Shown: in pieces, positions 1 through 8,537 of the stretch | How the letters are laid out: every line of letters begins with the position of its first letter | Numbering within the stretch: position 1 is the first letter of the stretch | Assembly: GCF_014204915.1 (NCBI RefSeq) | Contig: NZ_JACHMH010000001.1 | Location: 930,001 to 994,000, forward strand | Source of the DNA: Crossiella cryophila | GTDB lineage: Bacteria; Actinomycetota; Actinomycetes; Mycobacteriales; Pseudonocardiaceae | DNA: 64,000 bases | Reading direction: 5' to 3' | Notes under the pieces: model-generated | The model's database searches: none | Told to the model about the DNA's origin: nothing | Seen by the model: only the letters and a program-made list of their open reading frames with translations | Program-made: the position numbers and the translations under genes

Positions 1-1262
1 CGGCGGAACCAGGGCAGCATGCCCAGCATCAGCGGCACCGCGATCGGGCCCATGGTGGCGGCCACCAGGTCGACCACGACCTTGAGCACGCCGTCGGTGG
101 TATCCAGGGACACCGCCATCAACATGCTCAGCCCGATGAAGCTGAACGTGGTCGCCCTGGCCAGTTTGAGCTGGGCGGCGCCGGTCATCCGTTTGGCGCC
201 CTTCCAGATCCTGGGCAGGATGTCCCTGGTGATCACCGCGGTGATCACGTTGGCGTCCGAGGAGACCATCGCCATGGTGTGCGAGAAGAACCCGGCCAGC
301 ACCAGACCGATCATGCCCGCGGGCAGCATCACCTTGCCCAGCTCGATGTAGGCATCGCCCGCCCTGGCGGCCAGGTCCGGCACGATCAGCGGCGCGGCCC
401 ACATCGGGAAGAACAGGACCAGCGGCCACACCAGCCACAGCACGCTGGACAGGATCGCCGAGCGCTTCGCCTCGCGGCCGGAGGGCGCGGCCATGTAGCG
501 CTGCGCCAGGTTCCACATGCCGCCGTTGTACTCCAGCGTCTTGATCACGAACAGCGCCATGAAGAAGGTCGCGGTGTAGGGCTCGCGCAGCGGCTCGCTG
601 TTGGCGGCCGGGAGCTTGTCCCAGATCTCCCACATGAACTGGATGCCACCGAAGTGCGCGGCCACCGCCACGAACATCACGATGCCCGCGGCGCCCTGGA
701 TGATGAACTGGCCGAAGTCGGTGAGCGCGTCCGCCCACAGGCCGCCGAGCACCGAGTAGATCATCGTGACCACGCCGACGATCAGGATGCCCCAGGCGAT
801 CGGCACCCCGGCGAAACCGCGCAGCAGGATGGCCACCGCGGACCACTTGGCCGCGATGTCGACCACCTTGAGCAGCGAGCCGGACCAGGCCATGAGCTGC
901 TGGGCTGGCACGTTGTAGCGCCGGGCCAGGTACTCCAGCGGCGAGGCCACCCCGTGCTTGGAGCGCAGCCGGTTCCAGCGCGCGGCGAACAGGAACGCCC
1001 CGATGCCGATACCGATGCCGATGGTCAGCGCCCACCAGACGTAGACGGTCAGGCCCAGCCGGTATGCCTCGCTGGCGAAGGCCACGAACATGACGGCGCT
1101 GTAGCCGGACATGTGGTGACTGATGCCGGAAAGCCACCACGGCATCTTGCCGCCTGCGGTGAAGAAGTCGACGACGTTGGCGATCCGGCCGCGCGACCAC
1201 CAGCCGATCGCCACCATGACGAAGAAATACCCAGCGACCACAACCCAGTCGAGGGTGCCCAT
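1..1262 (-). CDS. Sodium:solute symporter (SSS) family transporter, C-terminus cut off by window edge
   Basis: I translated this frame by hand. It opens at ATG 1262 behind a GGAGG Shine-Dalgarno 5 nt upstream and stays open to the window edge, giving about 420 codons. The product is highly hydrophobic and has the SSS layout: a first helix (MGTLDWVVVAGYFFVMV), then the family-typical FFTAGGKMPWW and SGISHHMSG segment where substrate and sodium sites sit in this family, and about ten helices before the truncation. Known family role: Na+-driven uptake of sugars, carboxylates or amino acids. The substrate cannot be told here. It is divergent from the LysE exporter, with two palindromes in the shared spacer. 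Translation of the family is secure, the substrate is unknown. Confidence 0.88.
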   Translation of the reverse strand, partial: MGTLDWVVVAGYFFVMVAIGWWSRGRIANVVDFFTAGGKMPWWLSGISHHMSGYSAVMFVAFASEAYRLGLTVYVWWALTIGIGIGIGAFLFAARWNRLRSKHGVASPLEYLARRYNVPAQQLMAWSGSLLKVVDIAAKWSAVAILLRGFAGVPIAWGILIVGVVTMIYSVLGGLWADALTDFGQFIIQGAAGIVMFVAVAAHFGGIQFMWEIWDKLPAANSEPLREPYTATFFMALFVIKTLEYNGGMWNLAQRYMAAPSGREAKRSAILSSVLWLVWPLVLFFPMWAAPLIVPDLAARAGDAYIELGKVMLPAGMIGLVLAGFFSHTMAMVSSDANVITAVITRDILPRIWKGAKRMTGAAQLKLARATTFSFIGLSMLMAVSLDTTDGVLKVVVDLVAATMGPIAVPLMLGMLPWFR

Positions 1263-1326
1263 GACACCTCCAGCATCAGTACCCGCCACGGGCTGGCGGT
1301 CCCTAAGTTGTGCTCCGTCTTACGAG

Positions 1327-1342
1327 GTAACCCTTGGGTTAC
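1327..1342. promoter_or_regulatory. 16-bp perfect palindrome, candidate operator
   Basis: GTAACCC-TT-GGGTTAC is a perfect 7-bp inverted repeat with a 2-bp centre. It lies in the divergent spacer 65 bp upstream of the symporter start and 114 bp upstream of the lysE start. It is probably a binding site for a dimeric regulator. The regulator is unknown. Confidence 0.45.
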
Positions 1343-1364
1343 GGAACGATTTCCCATGAACCGA

Positions 1365-1378
1365 GTCACATCTGTGAC
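1365..1378. promoter_or_regulatory. 14-bp perfect palindrome, candidate operator
   Basis: GTCACA-TC-TGTGAC is a perfect inverted repeat, 22 bp from the GTAACCC palindrome. The half-sites are CRP/FNR-like pentamers (TCACA, TGTGA), but in the opposite arrangement to a classical CRP site, so a CRP assignment is not supported. The local sequence is AT-richer than its surroundings, as expected for a promoter region. Confidence 0.4.
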
Positions 1379-1456
1379 GAACAGTCAGATATGTGAACAT
1401 GAATGTGATAAAGCGCCGCGGATCTCGCCCACTCGGTCGCTTGCGGTGACACTGTC

Positions 1457-2101
1457 ATGGTGGACCTCGTGACCTGGCCTTTCGTACTCACCTGCATCGC
1501 GGTGGTGGTCTCTCCCGGGCCGTCACTGGCGGTCATCGTCAATCAGGCGCTGCGCGCCGGGCGCACCACCGGCCTGGCGACCATCGCGGGCAACACCAGC
1601 GGGCTGGTGTTCTGGGCCGCGGCCTCCGCGCTGGGGCTGACCGCGCTGGTGCGCACCTCCGAGGTGGCCTTCGTGGCACTCAAGGTGGCAGGCGCGCTCT
1701 ACCTGTGCTGGCTGGGCGTGCAGACCCTGCTGCGCTCACGCAGGCACCAGGAGCAGCCGCCGGAGGACCTGGCCGCCGGGGAGCGCCCGCGGGGCCTGTG
1801 GTCGGCCTACCGGGCCGGGCTGCTGGCCAACCTGAGCAACCCCAAGGCCGCCGCGCTCTACCTCGCGCTGCTGCCCCAGTTCCTGCCGCCGGACGGCTCG
1901 GTGCTCTCCGGCACCGCGGTGCTGACCGTGGTGCAGATGGCGATCAGCGCGGGCTGGTACGTGCTGGTGGTGCTGGCCGTGGGCGCGGTCCGCCGGGTGC
2001 TGTCCAGGCCGACGGTGCGAGCGCGGTTGGACCAGATCAGCGGCTTGATCCTGGTCGGCATGGGAGTACGGATGGCCACCCTGACCCGTGCCACACTCTG
2101 A
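1457..2101 (+). CDS. LysE/RhtB family amino-acid exporter
   Basis: A 214-residue, almost entirely hydrophobic protein. It begins with a helix ending in the family-diagnostic PGP turn (VVVSPGPSLAVIV, residues about 16-28), followed by the GRTTGLATIAGNTSG loop and the KVAGALYLCWLGVQ helix typical of RhtB/LysE proteins. About six membrane segments are expected in the inner membrane. The family exports lysine, threonine, homoserine lactones or other amino acids; which substrate applies here cannot be read from sequence. Length matches the family norm of 200-215. ATG 1457 is chosen because it starts the first helix directly. The gene stands alone and is divergent from the symporter. Confidence 0.85.
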   Translation: MVDLVTWPFVLTCIAVVVSPGPSLAVIVNQALRAGRTTGLATIAGNTSGLVFWAAASALGLTALVRTSEVAFVALKVAGALYLCWLGVQTLLRSRRHQEQPPEDLAAGERPRGLWSAYRAGLLANLSNPKAAALYLALLPQFLPPDGSVLSGTAVLTVVQMAISAGWYVLVVLAVGAVRRVLSRPTVRARLDQISGLILVGMGVRMATLTRATL

Positions 2102-2152
2102 GTGAGCCGGGTCACAATCGACACTACCGCCAGAAGGGTGACCAGTCCCGCC

Positions 2153-2182
2153 TTGCCGAGGGTTACTCACAGGTAATACCCT
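2153..2182 (+). promoter_or_regulatory. Predicted fadE5 promoter
   Basis: A -35-like TTGCCG (2153-2158) and a -10-like TACCCT (2177-2182) are 18 bp apart, placing the transcription start near 2189 with a roughly 60-nt leader carrying a GGGAG ribosome site before the fadE5 ATG. The spacer coincides with the first 14-bp operator-like repeat. Confidence 0.4.
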
Positions 2183-2200
2183 GTTGTTACCGGCCAGTAG
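2163..2200. promoter_or_regulatory. Pair of 14-bp inverted-repeat operators upstream of fadE5
   Basis: TTACTCACAGGTAA (2163-2176) and TTACCGGCCAGTAG (2187-2200). The second matches 12 of 14 positions with TTACTGGCGAGTAG in front of fabG4 (20283-20296). One copy sits in the promoter spacer and the other at the predicted transcription start, the geometry expected of a repressor, perhaps a TetR-family fatty-acid regulator. The regulator identity is inference. Confidence 0.5.
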
Positions 2201-2248
2201 GGGACCGGCCCGGAAGGCCAGCACCCCGCACAACACGGGAGCGACGAG

Positions 2249-4084
2249 ATGGGCCACTACAAGAGCAACCTGCGCGACCTCGAGTTCAACCTGTTCGAGG
2301 TCTTCAAGATCCAGGACCGCCTGGGCAAGGCGCCCTTCGAGCAGGCGGATGAGGACACCGCGCGCGGGATTCTCGGTGAGCTGAACAACCTGGCGACCGG
2401 CCCGCTGGCCGAGTCCTTCGCCGACGCCGACCGCAACCCGCCGGTCTTCGACCCCAAGACGCACTCGGTGAAGCTGCCCGAGTCGCTGCGGTCCTCCTAC
2501 GCGGCCCTGCAGGACGGCGACTGGGGCAAGCTCTACCTGCCGGAGGAGCAGGGCGGCTACGGCCTGCCGCGCACCGTGCAGTGGGCCGCCGCCGAGCTGA
2601 TCCTTGGCGCGAACCCGGCCGTGTTCATGTACCTGACCGGTCCGAGCTTCTCCACCATCGTGCACCGCAACGGCACCGAGGAACAGCAGCGCTGGGCCCA
2701 GATCATGCTGGACAAGGGCTGGACGGCGACCATGGTGCTCACCGAGCCGGACGCCGGTTCCGACGTCGGCGCCGGCCGCACCAAGGCCGTGCTGCAGGAG
2801 GACGGCAGCTGGCACCTGGACGGCGTGAAGCGGTTCATCACCTCCGCCGAGCACGACCTCAGCGACAACATCATGCACCTGGTGCTGGCCCGCCCCGAGG
2901 GCCCCGGCATCGAGGCCAAGGCAGGCACCAAGGGCCTGAGCCTGTTCCTGGTGCCCAAGTTCCACTTCGACACCCAGACCGGCGAACTGGGCGAGCGCAA
3001 CGGCGCCTACGTCACCAACGTCGAGCACAAGATGGGCCTGAAGGCCTCCACCACCTGTGAGCTGACCTTCGGCCAGCACGACCTCCCGGCAAAGGGCTGG
3101 CTGCTCGGCGAGGTGCACGACGGCATCGCGCAGATGTTCCAGGTGATCGAGTACGCCCGGATGATGGTCGGCACCAAGGCGATCGCCACCCTGTCCACCG
3201 GCTACCTGAACGCGCGCGACTACGCCAAGGAGCGCGTGCAGTCGGCCGACCTGACCCAGATGCTGGACAAGACCGCGCCCAGGGTGGCCATCACCAACCA
3301 CCCGGACGTGCGGCGGATCCTGATGCTGCAGAAGGCCTACACCGAGGGCCTGCGCGCGGTGTACCTCTACACCGCCACCTTCCAGGACTCGATCATCGCC
3401 AAGGAGAACACCGAGCTGGCCGAGCGGGTCAACGACCTGCTGCTGCCCATCGTCAAGGGCGTCGGCTCCGAGCGCGCCTACGAGCTGCTCGCGCTGTCCC
3501 TGCAGACCCTTGGTGGTTCCGGCTTCCTGCAGGACTACCCGATCGAGCAGTACATCCGGGACGCCAAGATCGACACCCTGTACGAGGGCACCACGGCGAT
3601 CCAGTCCCTGGACTTCTTCTTCCGCAAGATCGTGCGGGACAAGGGCCAGGCGCTCGGCTTCATCGCGAGCGAGATCCAGAAGACGCTGGAGTCCGAGGTC
3701 GGCAACGGCAGGCTGAAGGAGGAGCGCGCGCTGCTCAAGACCGCCCTGGAGGACGTGCAGGGCATGCTGGGCGCGATGATCGGCTTCCTGACCACCGCGC
3801 AGGAGGACCCGCGCAACACCTACAAGGTCGGCCAGAACACGGTCCGGCTCTTGATGAGCGCGGGCGACCTGCTGGTCGGCTGGCAGCTGCTGCGCCAGGC
3901 CGAGATCGCCATCACCGCGCTGGACGGTGGCGCGGCCTCGGACAAGGACCAGGCGTTCTACCAGGGCAAGCTGGCCGCGGCCTCGTTCTTCGCCAAGAGC
4001 GTGCTGCCCGAGCTGACCGCCCGCCGCAAGATCGTGGAGACCACGGACAACGGGCTGATGGACCTGGACGTGGCCGCGTTCTGA
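2249..4084 (+). CDS. fadE5: Acyl-CoA dehydrogenase, FadE5 type
   Basis: A 611-residue FAD-dependent acyl-CoA dehydrogenase catalysing alpha,beta-dehydrogenation of acyl-CoA in beta-oxidation. The N-terminus ([17 protein letters not shown]) and the stretch [19 protein letters not shown] are characteristic of mycobacterial FadE5, which has the same length. Visible parts: N-terminal helical domain, the flavin-side beta domain around [18 protein letters not shown] (about residues 163-180), and the C-terminal helical domain. The segment [12 protein letters not shown] near residue 445 carries the likely catalytic glutamate. The extra C-terminal domain (to residue 611) distinguishes this long form from 380-residue short-chain enzymes. 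In M. tuberculosis fadE5 adjoins fadA2, fabG4 and htdX; here those genes lie about 16 kb away but share operator-like DNA. Confidence 0.93.
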   Translation: MGHYKSNLRDLEFNLFEVFKIQDRLGKAPFEQADEDTARGILGELNNLATGPLAESFADADRNPPVFDPKTHSVKLPESLRSSYAALQDGDWGKLYLPEEQGGYGLPRTVQWAAAELILGANPAVFMYLTGPSFSTIVHRNGTEEQQRWAQIMLDKGWTATMVLTEPDAGSDVGAGRTKAVLQEDGSWHLDGVKRFITSAEHDLSDNIMHLVLARPEGPGIEAKAGTKGLSLFLVPKFHFDTQTGELGERNGAYVTNVEHKMGLKASTTCELTFGQHDLPAKGWLLGEVHDGIAQMFQVIEYARMMVGTKAIATLSTGYLNARDYAKERVQSADLTQMLDKTAPRVAITNHPDVRRILMLQKAYTEGLRAVYLYTATFQDSIIAKENTELAERVNDLLLPIVKGVGSERAYELLALSLQTLGGSGFLQDYPIEQYIRDAKIDTLYEGTTAIQSLDFFFRKIVRDKGQALGFIASEIQKTLESEVGNGRLKEERALLKTALEDVQGMLGAMIGFLTTAQEDPRNTYKVGQNTVRLLMSAGDLLVGWQLLRQAEIAITALDGGAASDKDQAFYQGKLAAASFFAKSVLPELTARRKIVETTDNGLMDLDVAAF

Positions 4085-4104
4085 GTCCAGCCACCTGACG
4101 CTGT

Positions 4105-4137
4105 CGGGGCCGCGACGGGATCTCCCTCGCGGCCCCG
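4105..4137. terminator. Bidirectional hairpin between convergent fadE5 and DUF1206 genes
   Basis: CGGGGCCGCGA / TCGCGGCCCCG, an 11-bp perfect stem with an 11-nt loop, 20 bp after fadE5 and 15 bp after the convergent gene. There is no clear U-tract. Confidence 0.6.
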
Positions 4138-4151
4138 CCGCATGTCCGGCC

Positions 4152-4958
4152 TCAGGCGCGGTGGCAGCGGGCCTCGGCGAAGCAGTAGACGCCGAAGGCG
4201 GCCACGCCAAGGCCGACCATGGTGAGCAGGTAGGGGCCGTACTGGGCCTCGGCCAGGGTGCGCAGCGCCGCGTCGAGTCCGCCGGCCTGCTTCGGGTCGT
4301 GGTTGACCGCGGCCAGTCCGATCAGCACGCCGACCACGCCGTAGGCCGCGCCCTTGGCCACGAAACCGGCCTGGCCCAGCCGCACGGTGAGCCGCTGGGT
4401 GCCCTCGGGCAGCTTGCCCAGTTCCAGCTCGTCGGTGAAGGTCTTGCGGATGCCCTTGACCGCGGCGGCCACCCCGACGCCGAGCACGATCAGCGCGAGC
4501 AGTCCGACCAGGAATTGCCCGTACGGCAAGGACATCAGCCAGCCGGTGATCTCCTGCTGGCTCTGATCTCCTTGGGTGGCACCGGATCCACTGATCAACT
4601 GCACCGCGACCACGGTCAGCACGGCTGCGGCGAACCCGTGCGCGGCGGCGGAAATCCTTTTGGTGAGCTGCCTTCTGCCGGAAAGCCAGCGGTAGCCGCC
4701 GACCGCGGTGAGCAGCTGCCAGATGGCGAAGAAGGCGAGTCCGGCGGCCAGCACGGTCAGCAGCACGCCACCGAGCGGCTGCTCGGCCAGCGCGGCCAGC
4801 GCGCCCTTCTGGTCCGCCTCACCGACGCTGTCCCCGAAGGCGATCTGGATGGCCAGCCAGGCCACCAGCAGGTGCACGATGCCGAAGCACACCGCGCCGA
4901 TCCGGCCCAGCAGCACGACCCACTGCCTGCCCTGTTGCGCACTCCGCGTGGACACCAT
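4152..4958 (-). CDS. DUF1206 integral membrane protein
   Basis: A 268-residue membrane protein built from three repeated two-helix units, each opening with a similar motif: LLGRIGAVCFGIVHLLVAWLA, AAAHGFAAAVLTVVAVQL and LGQAGFVAKGAAYGVVGVL. This triplicated pattern with short charged linkers is characteristic of DUF1206. No biochemical function is established for the family. The start ATG 4958 has no Shine-Dalgarno and lies at the loop edge of a perfect 13-bp inverted repeat, so translation may be structurally controlled. The gene is downstream of the VanW-type gene on the same strand but separated from it by an intrinsic terminator. Confidence 0.85.
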   Translation of the reverse strand: MVSTRSAQQGRQWVVLLGRIGAVCFGIVHLLVAWLAIQIAFGDSVGEADQKGALAALAEQPLGGVLLTVLAAGLAFFAIWQLLTAVGGYRWLSGRRQLTKRISAAAHGFAAAVLTVVAVQLISGSGATQGDQSQQEITGWLMSLPYGQFLVGLLALIVLGVGVAAAVKGIRKTFTDELELGKLPEGTQRLTVRLGQAGFVAKGAAYGVVGVLIGLAAVNHDPKQAGGLDAALRTLAEAQYGPYLLTMVGLGVAAFGVYCFAEARCHRA

Positions 4959-4979
4959 GTGCTTGGGGTGTCCACGCGG
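4944..4979 (-). promoter_or_regulatory. Perfect 13-bp inverted repeat enclosing the DUF1206 start codon
   Basis: CCGCGTGGACACC (4944-4956) and GGTGTCCACGCGG (4967-4979) are exact complements around a 10-nt loop. In the mRNA the AUG (4958-4956) straddles the loop/stem junction. It could be a translation-limiting hairpin or a DNA operator. Confidence 0.55.
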
Positions 4980-4986
4980 AGGAAGT

Positions 4987-5006
4987 CAAAACGGGCCGAA
5001 CGGCCC
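4987..5006 (-). terminator. Intrinsic terminator of the VanW-type gene
   Basis: On the minus strand GGGCCG-TT-CGGCCC is followed by GTTTTGA, immediately after the stop codon at 5009. It is a short GC-rich hairpin with a U-run, separating this gene from the downstream DUF1206 gene. Confidence 0.6.
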
Positions 5007-5008
5007 AG

Positions 5009-8000
5009 TCAGGGCGTCGGCGGCCCACAGACGATCTTGTCCTGCGCCTTGTAGGTCACCGTGCGCCGCTCGGTGCGGGTCTTGCCGGTGGCGATGTCCT
5101 TGATCGTCCGGGTGTCGGTGATCGTGAACCCGTCCAGGCCGGGGTTGGGCTTGCAGTCCGGCTTGTCGGTGACGTGCCGGGTGGCAGGCGAGGTGACGTT
5201 GCTGCGCTGGCCGTCCTGGCCCTGCACCTCGTAGGTCTTGGTGCCCCAGAGCTGCACCGTGATCGAGTTGGAGGTCCAGATGGTCTGGATGTAGATGCCG
5301 GTCTTGCTGTCGTTGCGGAACTTCACGTCGATCAGGCTCTGCCCGCTGGGGCCCTGGAAGACCGTGGCCTCCCGGCCCGCCGGGTAGCGGCTGATGTAGT
5401 TGCTGTGCTCCTTGTGCTCCACATCGACCATGCCCGCGTAGTAGGCGGCGTTGTAGATCGTGGTGGCCATCTGGGACACGCCACCGCCGACACCGCGGCC
5501 GGGCAGGCCGTGCTCCAGGATGCCGGCCTCGACGTAGCCGGTGGCCGCGGTGCGCGGACCGGTGCGGCCGTTGAGGCTGAAGGTCTCACCCGGCTTGACC
5601 ACCGCGCCGTTGATCTGCTCGGCGGCCCGCCGGATGTTCTGCCCGGAGTCGGCCGCGAAGCCCTTGGTCTCGAACCGGCTGACCAGTTCCTTGACGCCGA
5701 GCTGGTTGGCCTGGTCGGTGGTCAGCTTGGCTGGCTGGTCGCCGTACTCGGCCTTGATGGTGCGGTTGTCCGTGCGGCGCAACACCTCGGGCAGGCCGAC
5801 CAGGGTCTTCTCCCAGTCCACGCCCCGGCCGTCCGCGGACTCCTTGACCACCGGCTTGCCGCCCTCGAGGGCGAAGGTGGCGTCCTTGCCCGGCTTCTCG
5901 GTGGAGGCCAGCTGCGGCTTGGCGTTCTCGACCACCTTGCCGTTGTCCAGCTTGGGGATCAGGTTGCCGCCCTCGTCCACCTCGAACTTGAGCGCGTTGG
6001 CGATCGCGGCAGGCGGCACGTTGGCGTTCTTGCCCTCGCCCTGCACCACAACGGGTCCGGAGACCGCGGGCTTGGCGATCTCCTCCAGCGCCTTGCGCAC
6101 CGATTCGGGCGAACTCTTCACCTGGCTGGCGCTGACCGGCAGCTCGACGACCTTGCCGTCGGCCCAGTCCGCGACCATCGCCGCGCTGGCCTTCTCCACG
6201 TCCAGCTTCTGCCCGGACTTCGGGTCCACCGCGACCGGCTTGGCGTTCTGGAAGCGCACGGTGCCCTCGACCGGGTCCCGGTCGGTCTTGCCGCGCAGGC
6301 CCTCCATGGCCGTGGTGAGCTTGGGCCCGTCCGCGCGGGTGACCACGCCGACGTCCCTGGTGCCGAAGAAGGAGGTGAGGCGGGTCAACGGGTTCAGCGG
6401 CTGCGCGCCTGCCTGGTCCAGGGTGGCCGGCCAATCCAGGGTCAGTCCGGCCTCCTGCGGGTTGACGCCCGCTTCGACGTCACCGGCCCGCACGGTCACC
6501 GGCTTGGTCAGCCGCGGCTCGATCTGCTGCCGCAGCTTGGCCTCAGCCGCTGCCCGGTCCAGCCCGCCGACGTCCACCCCGGCGACGGCCACCCCACGCG
6601 GCACGTTGCCCTGGGTCAGCAGCAGGTCAACCCCGTAGAGCAGGCCGAAGACGCCGAACGCGGCGGCCACACCCATGATCGTCCGGCGCTTGCGCCTGCT
6701 GCGCCGCTCGTCCGCGCCACCCTCGTCGAACCCGTCCGTGGGTCCGCCCGGCGGCGTCGGCGGCAGCGCGGCCACCACGGTCGCGTCCGCCTCCCGTGCC
6801 GGCGCGGGCAGGTAGGAGGTGGCCTCGATCTTGGGGATCTGGATGGTGTCGGCGTCCGGATCGGGCTGCCGCCCGGCCCCGAGCGGCCGCGGGATGGACT
6901 GGGTGGCCTGTTCGATCGGGCGCGGACGCTGCGGCAGCGCCTGGGTGGGCTGCTCGACCTGCCGGGTCACCTGCTCGAAGGCCCTGGCCGGGATGGCCTG
7001 GGTCGGCCCGTCGACGGATCGCGCCTGCAACTGCTCCATGCCCCGCGGCGGGGTCTGCGGCCGGAGCTGGCCCCGTGGCGGCGTGCCGGGGCCCTGCGGG
7101 GCGCCCTGGCCGTCCTGGCCGCGCGGCGGGAGGTGCTGGGTCTGGTCGGCGAAACCCCGTGGCGGCGTGCCGGGGGCCTGGTTCTGGAACCCGCGGGGCG
7201 GCGTGCCCGGCGACAGGCTGGCGAAGCCACCGGGCGGGGTGCCGGGGGCCTGGTTCGCGAGACCGCCGGGCGGCGTGCCCGGAGCCTGGTTCGCGAGGTC
7301 CCGCGGTTGCGCTCCCGGCGCCGGGAACCCCGGTGCCTGGAATCCCGGCGGCGGCGTGCCCGGCCCCTGGCCGCCCTGCGGCGGGGTGCCGGGACGCTGA
7401 CCCTCGAAGCCACGCGGCGCGGGGCCCTGGCCGGGCGCGGTGAAGCCGCGGGCCGGGGTGCCGGGCTGCGGTGCCTGGTACGGCTCGGCAGGCCGGATCG
7501 GCGCGAACAAGCCCCTGGTCAGCGGCTCGGGCTGGACCGGAGGGTTCGGCGGCGGCGTGCTCTTGCCCTGCTCCGGGCTGTCCTTGGCCGATTCGGTCTC
7601 GGCCGCGGGAGTCTCCGGGGCGGTGTGCTGCGGAGCGGGCGCGGTGCGACCGGCCAGCTCGTCCAGCGGCGAACGCTCGGTGCGGGTGACCGGCTCCTCG
7701 GCGCGGTCCGCCGGGTCGTGCTGCGGGGACGACCCGTTCGAGGCGGCCGACGCGGACAGTCCCGCGAGCCTGGCCAGCTCGTCCTGCGGCGCGGCCCCGT
7801 TCCGGACCGGCTCAGCCGGGTCGCCGGCCGATGCCTGCACGGTCACCGAGGCCTGCACGGCCGCGGCGTCCGCCACCGCCGCCTCGACCTCGGGGCGCGC
7901 GGGAAGTCGTTGGGTGTGCGGGTCGAGCCCGTTGGCGGGCGTCCCGTCCTCGGCCGTGGGCTGCTCTACCGGCTGCGGGGCGGACAACACCGTCGTCTGC

Positions 8001-8038
8001 TCTGACCGCGGGCCGGGCCGCTGCTCTTCCTCCGGCAC
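5009..8038 (-). CDS. Large VanW-family envelope protein with disordered proline-rich N-terminus
   Basis: About 1009 residues in three parts (numbering from the upstream GTG 8068, 10 codons earlier). Residues 1-460 are a disordered, Pro/Gly/Gln-rich region with seven PGTPP repeats (about 225-330) and several TQ(A/S)(I/L)P motifs (355-412). One membrane helix (about 464-486) follows the basic run RRSRRKRRT, giving a cytoplasmic N-terminus. The extracytoplasmic part has putative peptidoglycan-binding YoaR-type repeats (about 495-760) and then a VanW domain (about 790-930; VVKPGETFSLNGRTG, GVGGGVSQMATTIYNAA). Family members act at the cell wall by an unknown mechanism. GTG 8038 is preferred over 8068 because AAGGGG precedes it. 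Downstream of the groES paralogue. Confidence 0.85.
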   Translation of the reverse strand: MPEEEQRPGPRSEQTTVLSAPQPVEQPTAEDGTPANGLDPHTQRLPARPEVEAAVADAAAVQASVTVQASAGDPAEPVRNGAAPQDELARLAGLSASAASNGSSPQHDPADRAEEPVTRTERSPLDELAGRTAPAPQHTAPETPAAETESAKDSPEQGKSTPPPNPPVQPEPLTRGLFAPIRPAEPYQAPQPGTPARGFTAPGQGPAPRGFEGQRPGTPPQGGQGPGTPPPGFQAPGFPAPGAQPRDLANQAPGTPPGGLANQAPGTPPGGFASLSPGTPPRGFQNQAPGTPPRGFADQTQHLPPRGQDGQGAPQGPGTPPRGQLRPQTPPRGMEQLQARSVDGPTQAIPARAFEQVTRQVEQPTQALPQRPRPIEQATQSIPRPLGAGRQPDPDADTIQIPKIEATSYLPAPAREADATVVAALPPTPPGGPTDGFDEGGADERRSRRKRRTIMGVAAAFGVFGLLYGVDLLLTQGNVPRGVAVAGVDVGGLDRAAAEAKLRQQIEPRLTKPVTVRAGDVEAGVNPQEAGLTLDWPATLDQAGAQPLNPLTRLTSFFGTRDVGVVTRADGPKLTTAMEGLRGKTDRDPVEGTVRFQNAKPVAVDPKSGQKLDVEKASAAMVADWADGKVVELPVSASQVKSSPESVRKALEEIAKPAVSGPVVVQGEGKNANVPPAAIANALKFEVDEGGNLIPKLDNGKVVENAKPQLASTEKPGKDATFALEGGKPVVKESADGRGVDWEKTLVGLPEVLRRTDNRTIKAEYGDQPAKLTTDQANQLGVKELVSRFETKGFAADSGQNIRRAAEQINGAVVKPGETFSLNGRTGPRTAATGYVEAGILEHGLPGRGVGGGVSQMATTIYNAAYYAGMVDVEHKEHSNYISRYPAGREATVFQGPSGQSLIDVKFRNDSKTGIYIQTIWTSNSITVQLWGTKTYEVQGQDGQRSNVTSPATRHVTDKPDCKPNPGLDGFTITDTRTIKDIATGKTRTERRTVTYKAQDKIVCGPPTP

Positions 8039-8109
8039 CGTGTCCCCTTCTGACGTGGGCGCGAGCACGCGCCTGGCTAGCTACCCGGCTGTCACGTCGA
8101 GGGCGCGGA

Positions 8110-8430
8110 TCACAGGTACAAACCCGTGCCGTGCTCGGCTTGCTCGCTGGCGACGGCGTGCAGATCGCGCTCGCGCATCACCAGGTAAGCCTGGCCCTGT
8201 ACCTCGACCTCGAACTGCTCCTCGGGGTTGAAGAGCACCCTGTCACCCACCTTGACAGTACGTACGTGATTCCCGACCCCGAAAACCTCGCCCCATGCCA
8301 GCCGTTTGGCCACCTGGGCAGTGGCCGGGATCACGATCCCGCCGCTGCTGCGTCGCTCGCCGCCCTCCTGCGCGATCCGCACCATCACGCGGTCGTGCAG
8401 CATCTGGATCTGGAGCTTGGCATCGGGCAC
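8110..8430 (-). CDS. GroES-family co-chaperonin paralogue
   Basis: A 106-residue Cpn10-fold protein: LHDRVMVRIAQEGGERRSSGGIVIPATAQVAKRLAWGEV resembles the GroES N-terminal strands and mobile loop, and VKVGDRVLFNPEEQFEVEVQGQAYLVMRERDL resembles the C-terminal roof. No groEL lies beside it and no CIRCE element was seen, so it is probably the divergent second GroES-like protein found in many actinomycetes rather than the main co-chaperonin. GTG 8430 appears leaderless: a -10-like TAAACT ends 6 nt before it and there is no Shine-Dalgarno. Whether it still caps a GroEL ring is unknown. Confidence 0.82.
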   Translation of the reverse strand: MPDAKLQIQMLHDRVMVRIAQEGGERRSSGGIVIPATAQVAKRLAWGEVFGVGNHVRTVKVGDRVLFNPEEQFEVEVQGQAYLVMRERDLHAVASEQAEHGTGLYL

Positions 8431-8494
8431 CTTCGGAGTTTACTTGCCCTGCCGAGGCAGACGTGGGGCGGCTCTGTCTGCCCTATACCCCGGA

Positions 8495-8531
8495 GCACGC
8501 TGTTGAGCAGGCAGCCTGCCCAACAGCGTGC
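8495..8531 (-). terminator. Hairpin downstream of the thioredoxin/NHL gene
   Basis: GCACGCTGTTG / CAACAGCGTGC, an 11-bp perfect stem beginning 6 bp past the stop codon. There is no U-run, but position and stability suit an actinobacterial terminator. Confidence 0.5.
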
Positions 8532-8537
8532 GGCAGA

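Noticed and set aside
279-1472. 397-codon plus-strand open frame opposite the symporter
   Set aside because: It is Arg/His/Gln-rich antisense sequence. The minus strand reads as a clean membrane transporter with a ribosome site.
1736-4210. 824-codon minus-strand frame opposite lysE and fadE5
   Set aside because: Low-complexity composition typical of the antisense of GC-rich genes; it spans two well-defined plus-strand genes.
5174-8005. 943-codon plus-strand frame opposite the VanW-type gene
   Set aside because: Gly/Arg/Leu-rich antisense; the minus strand has a membrane helix, VanW domain, ribosome site and terminator.
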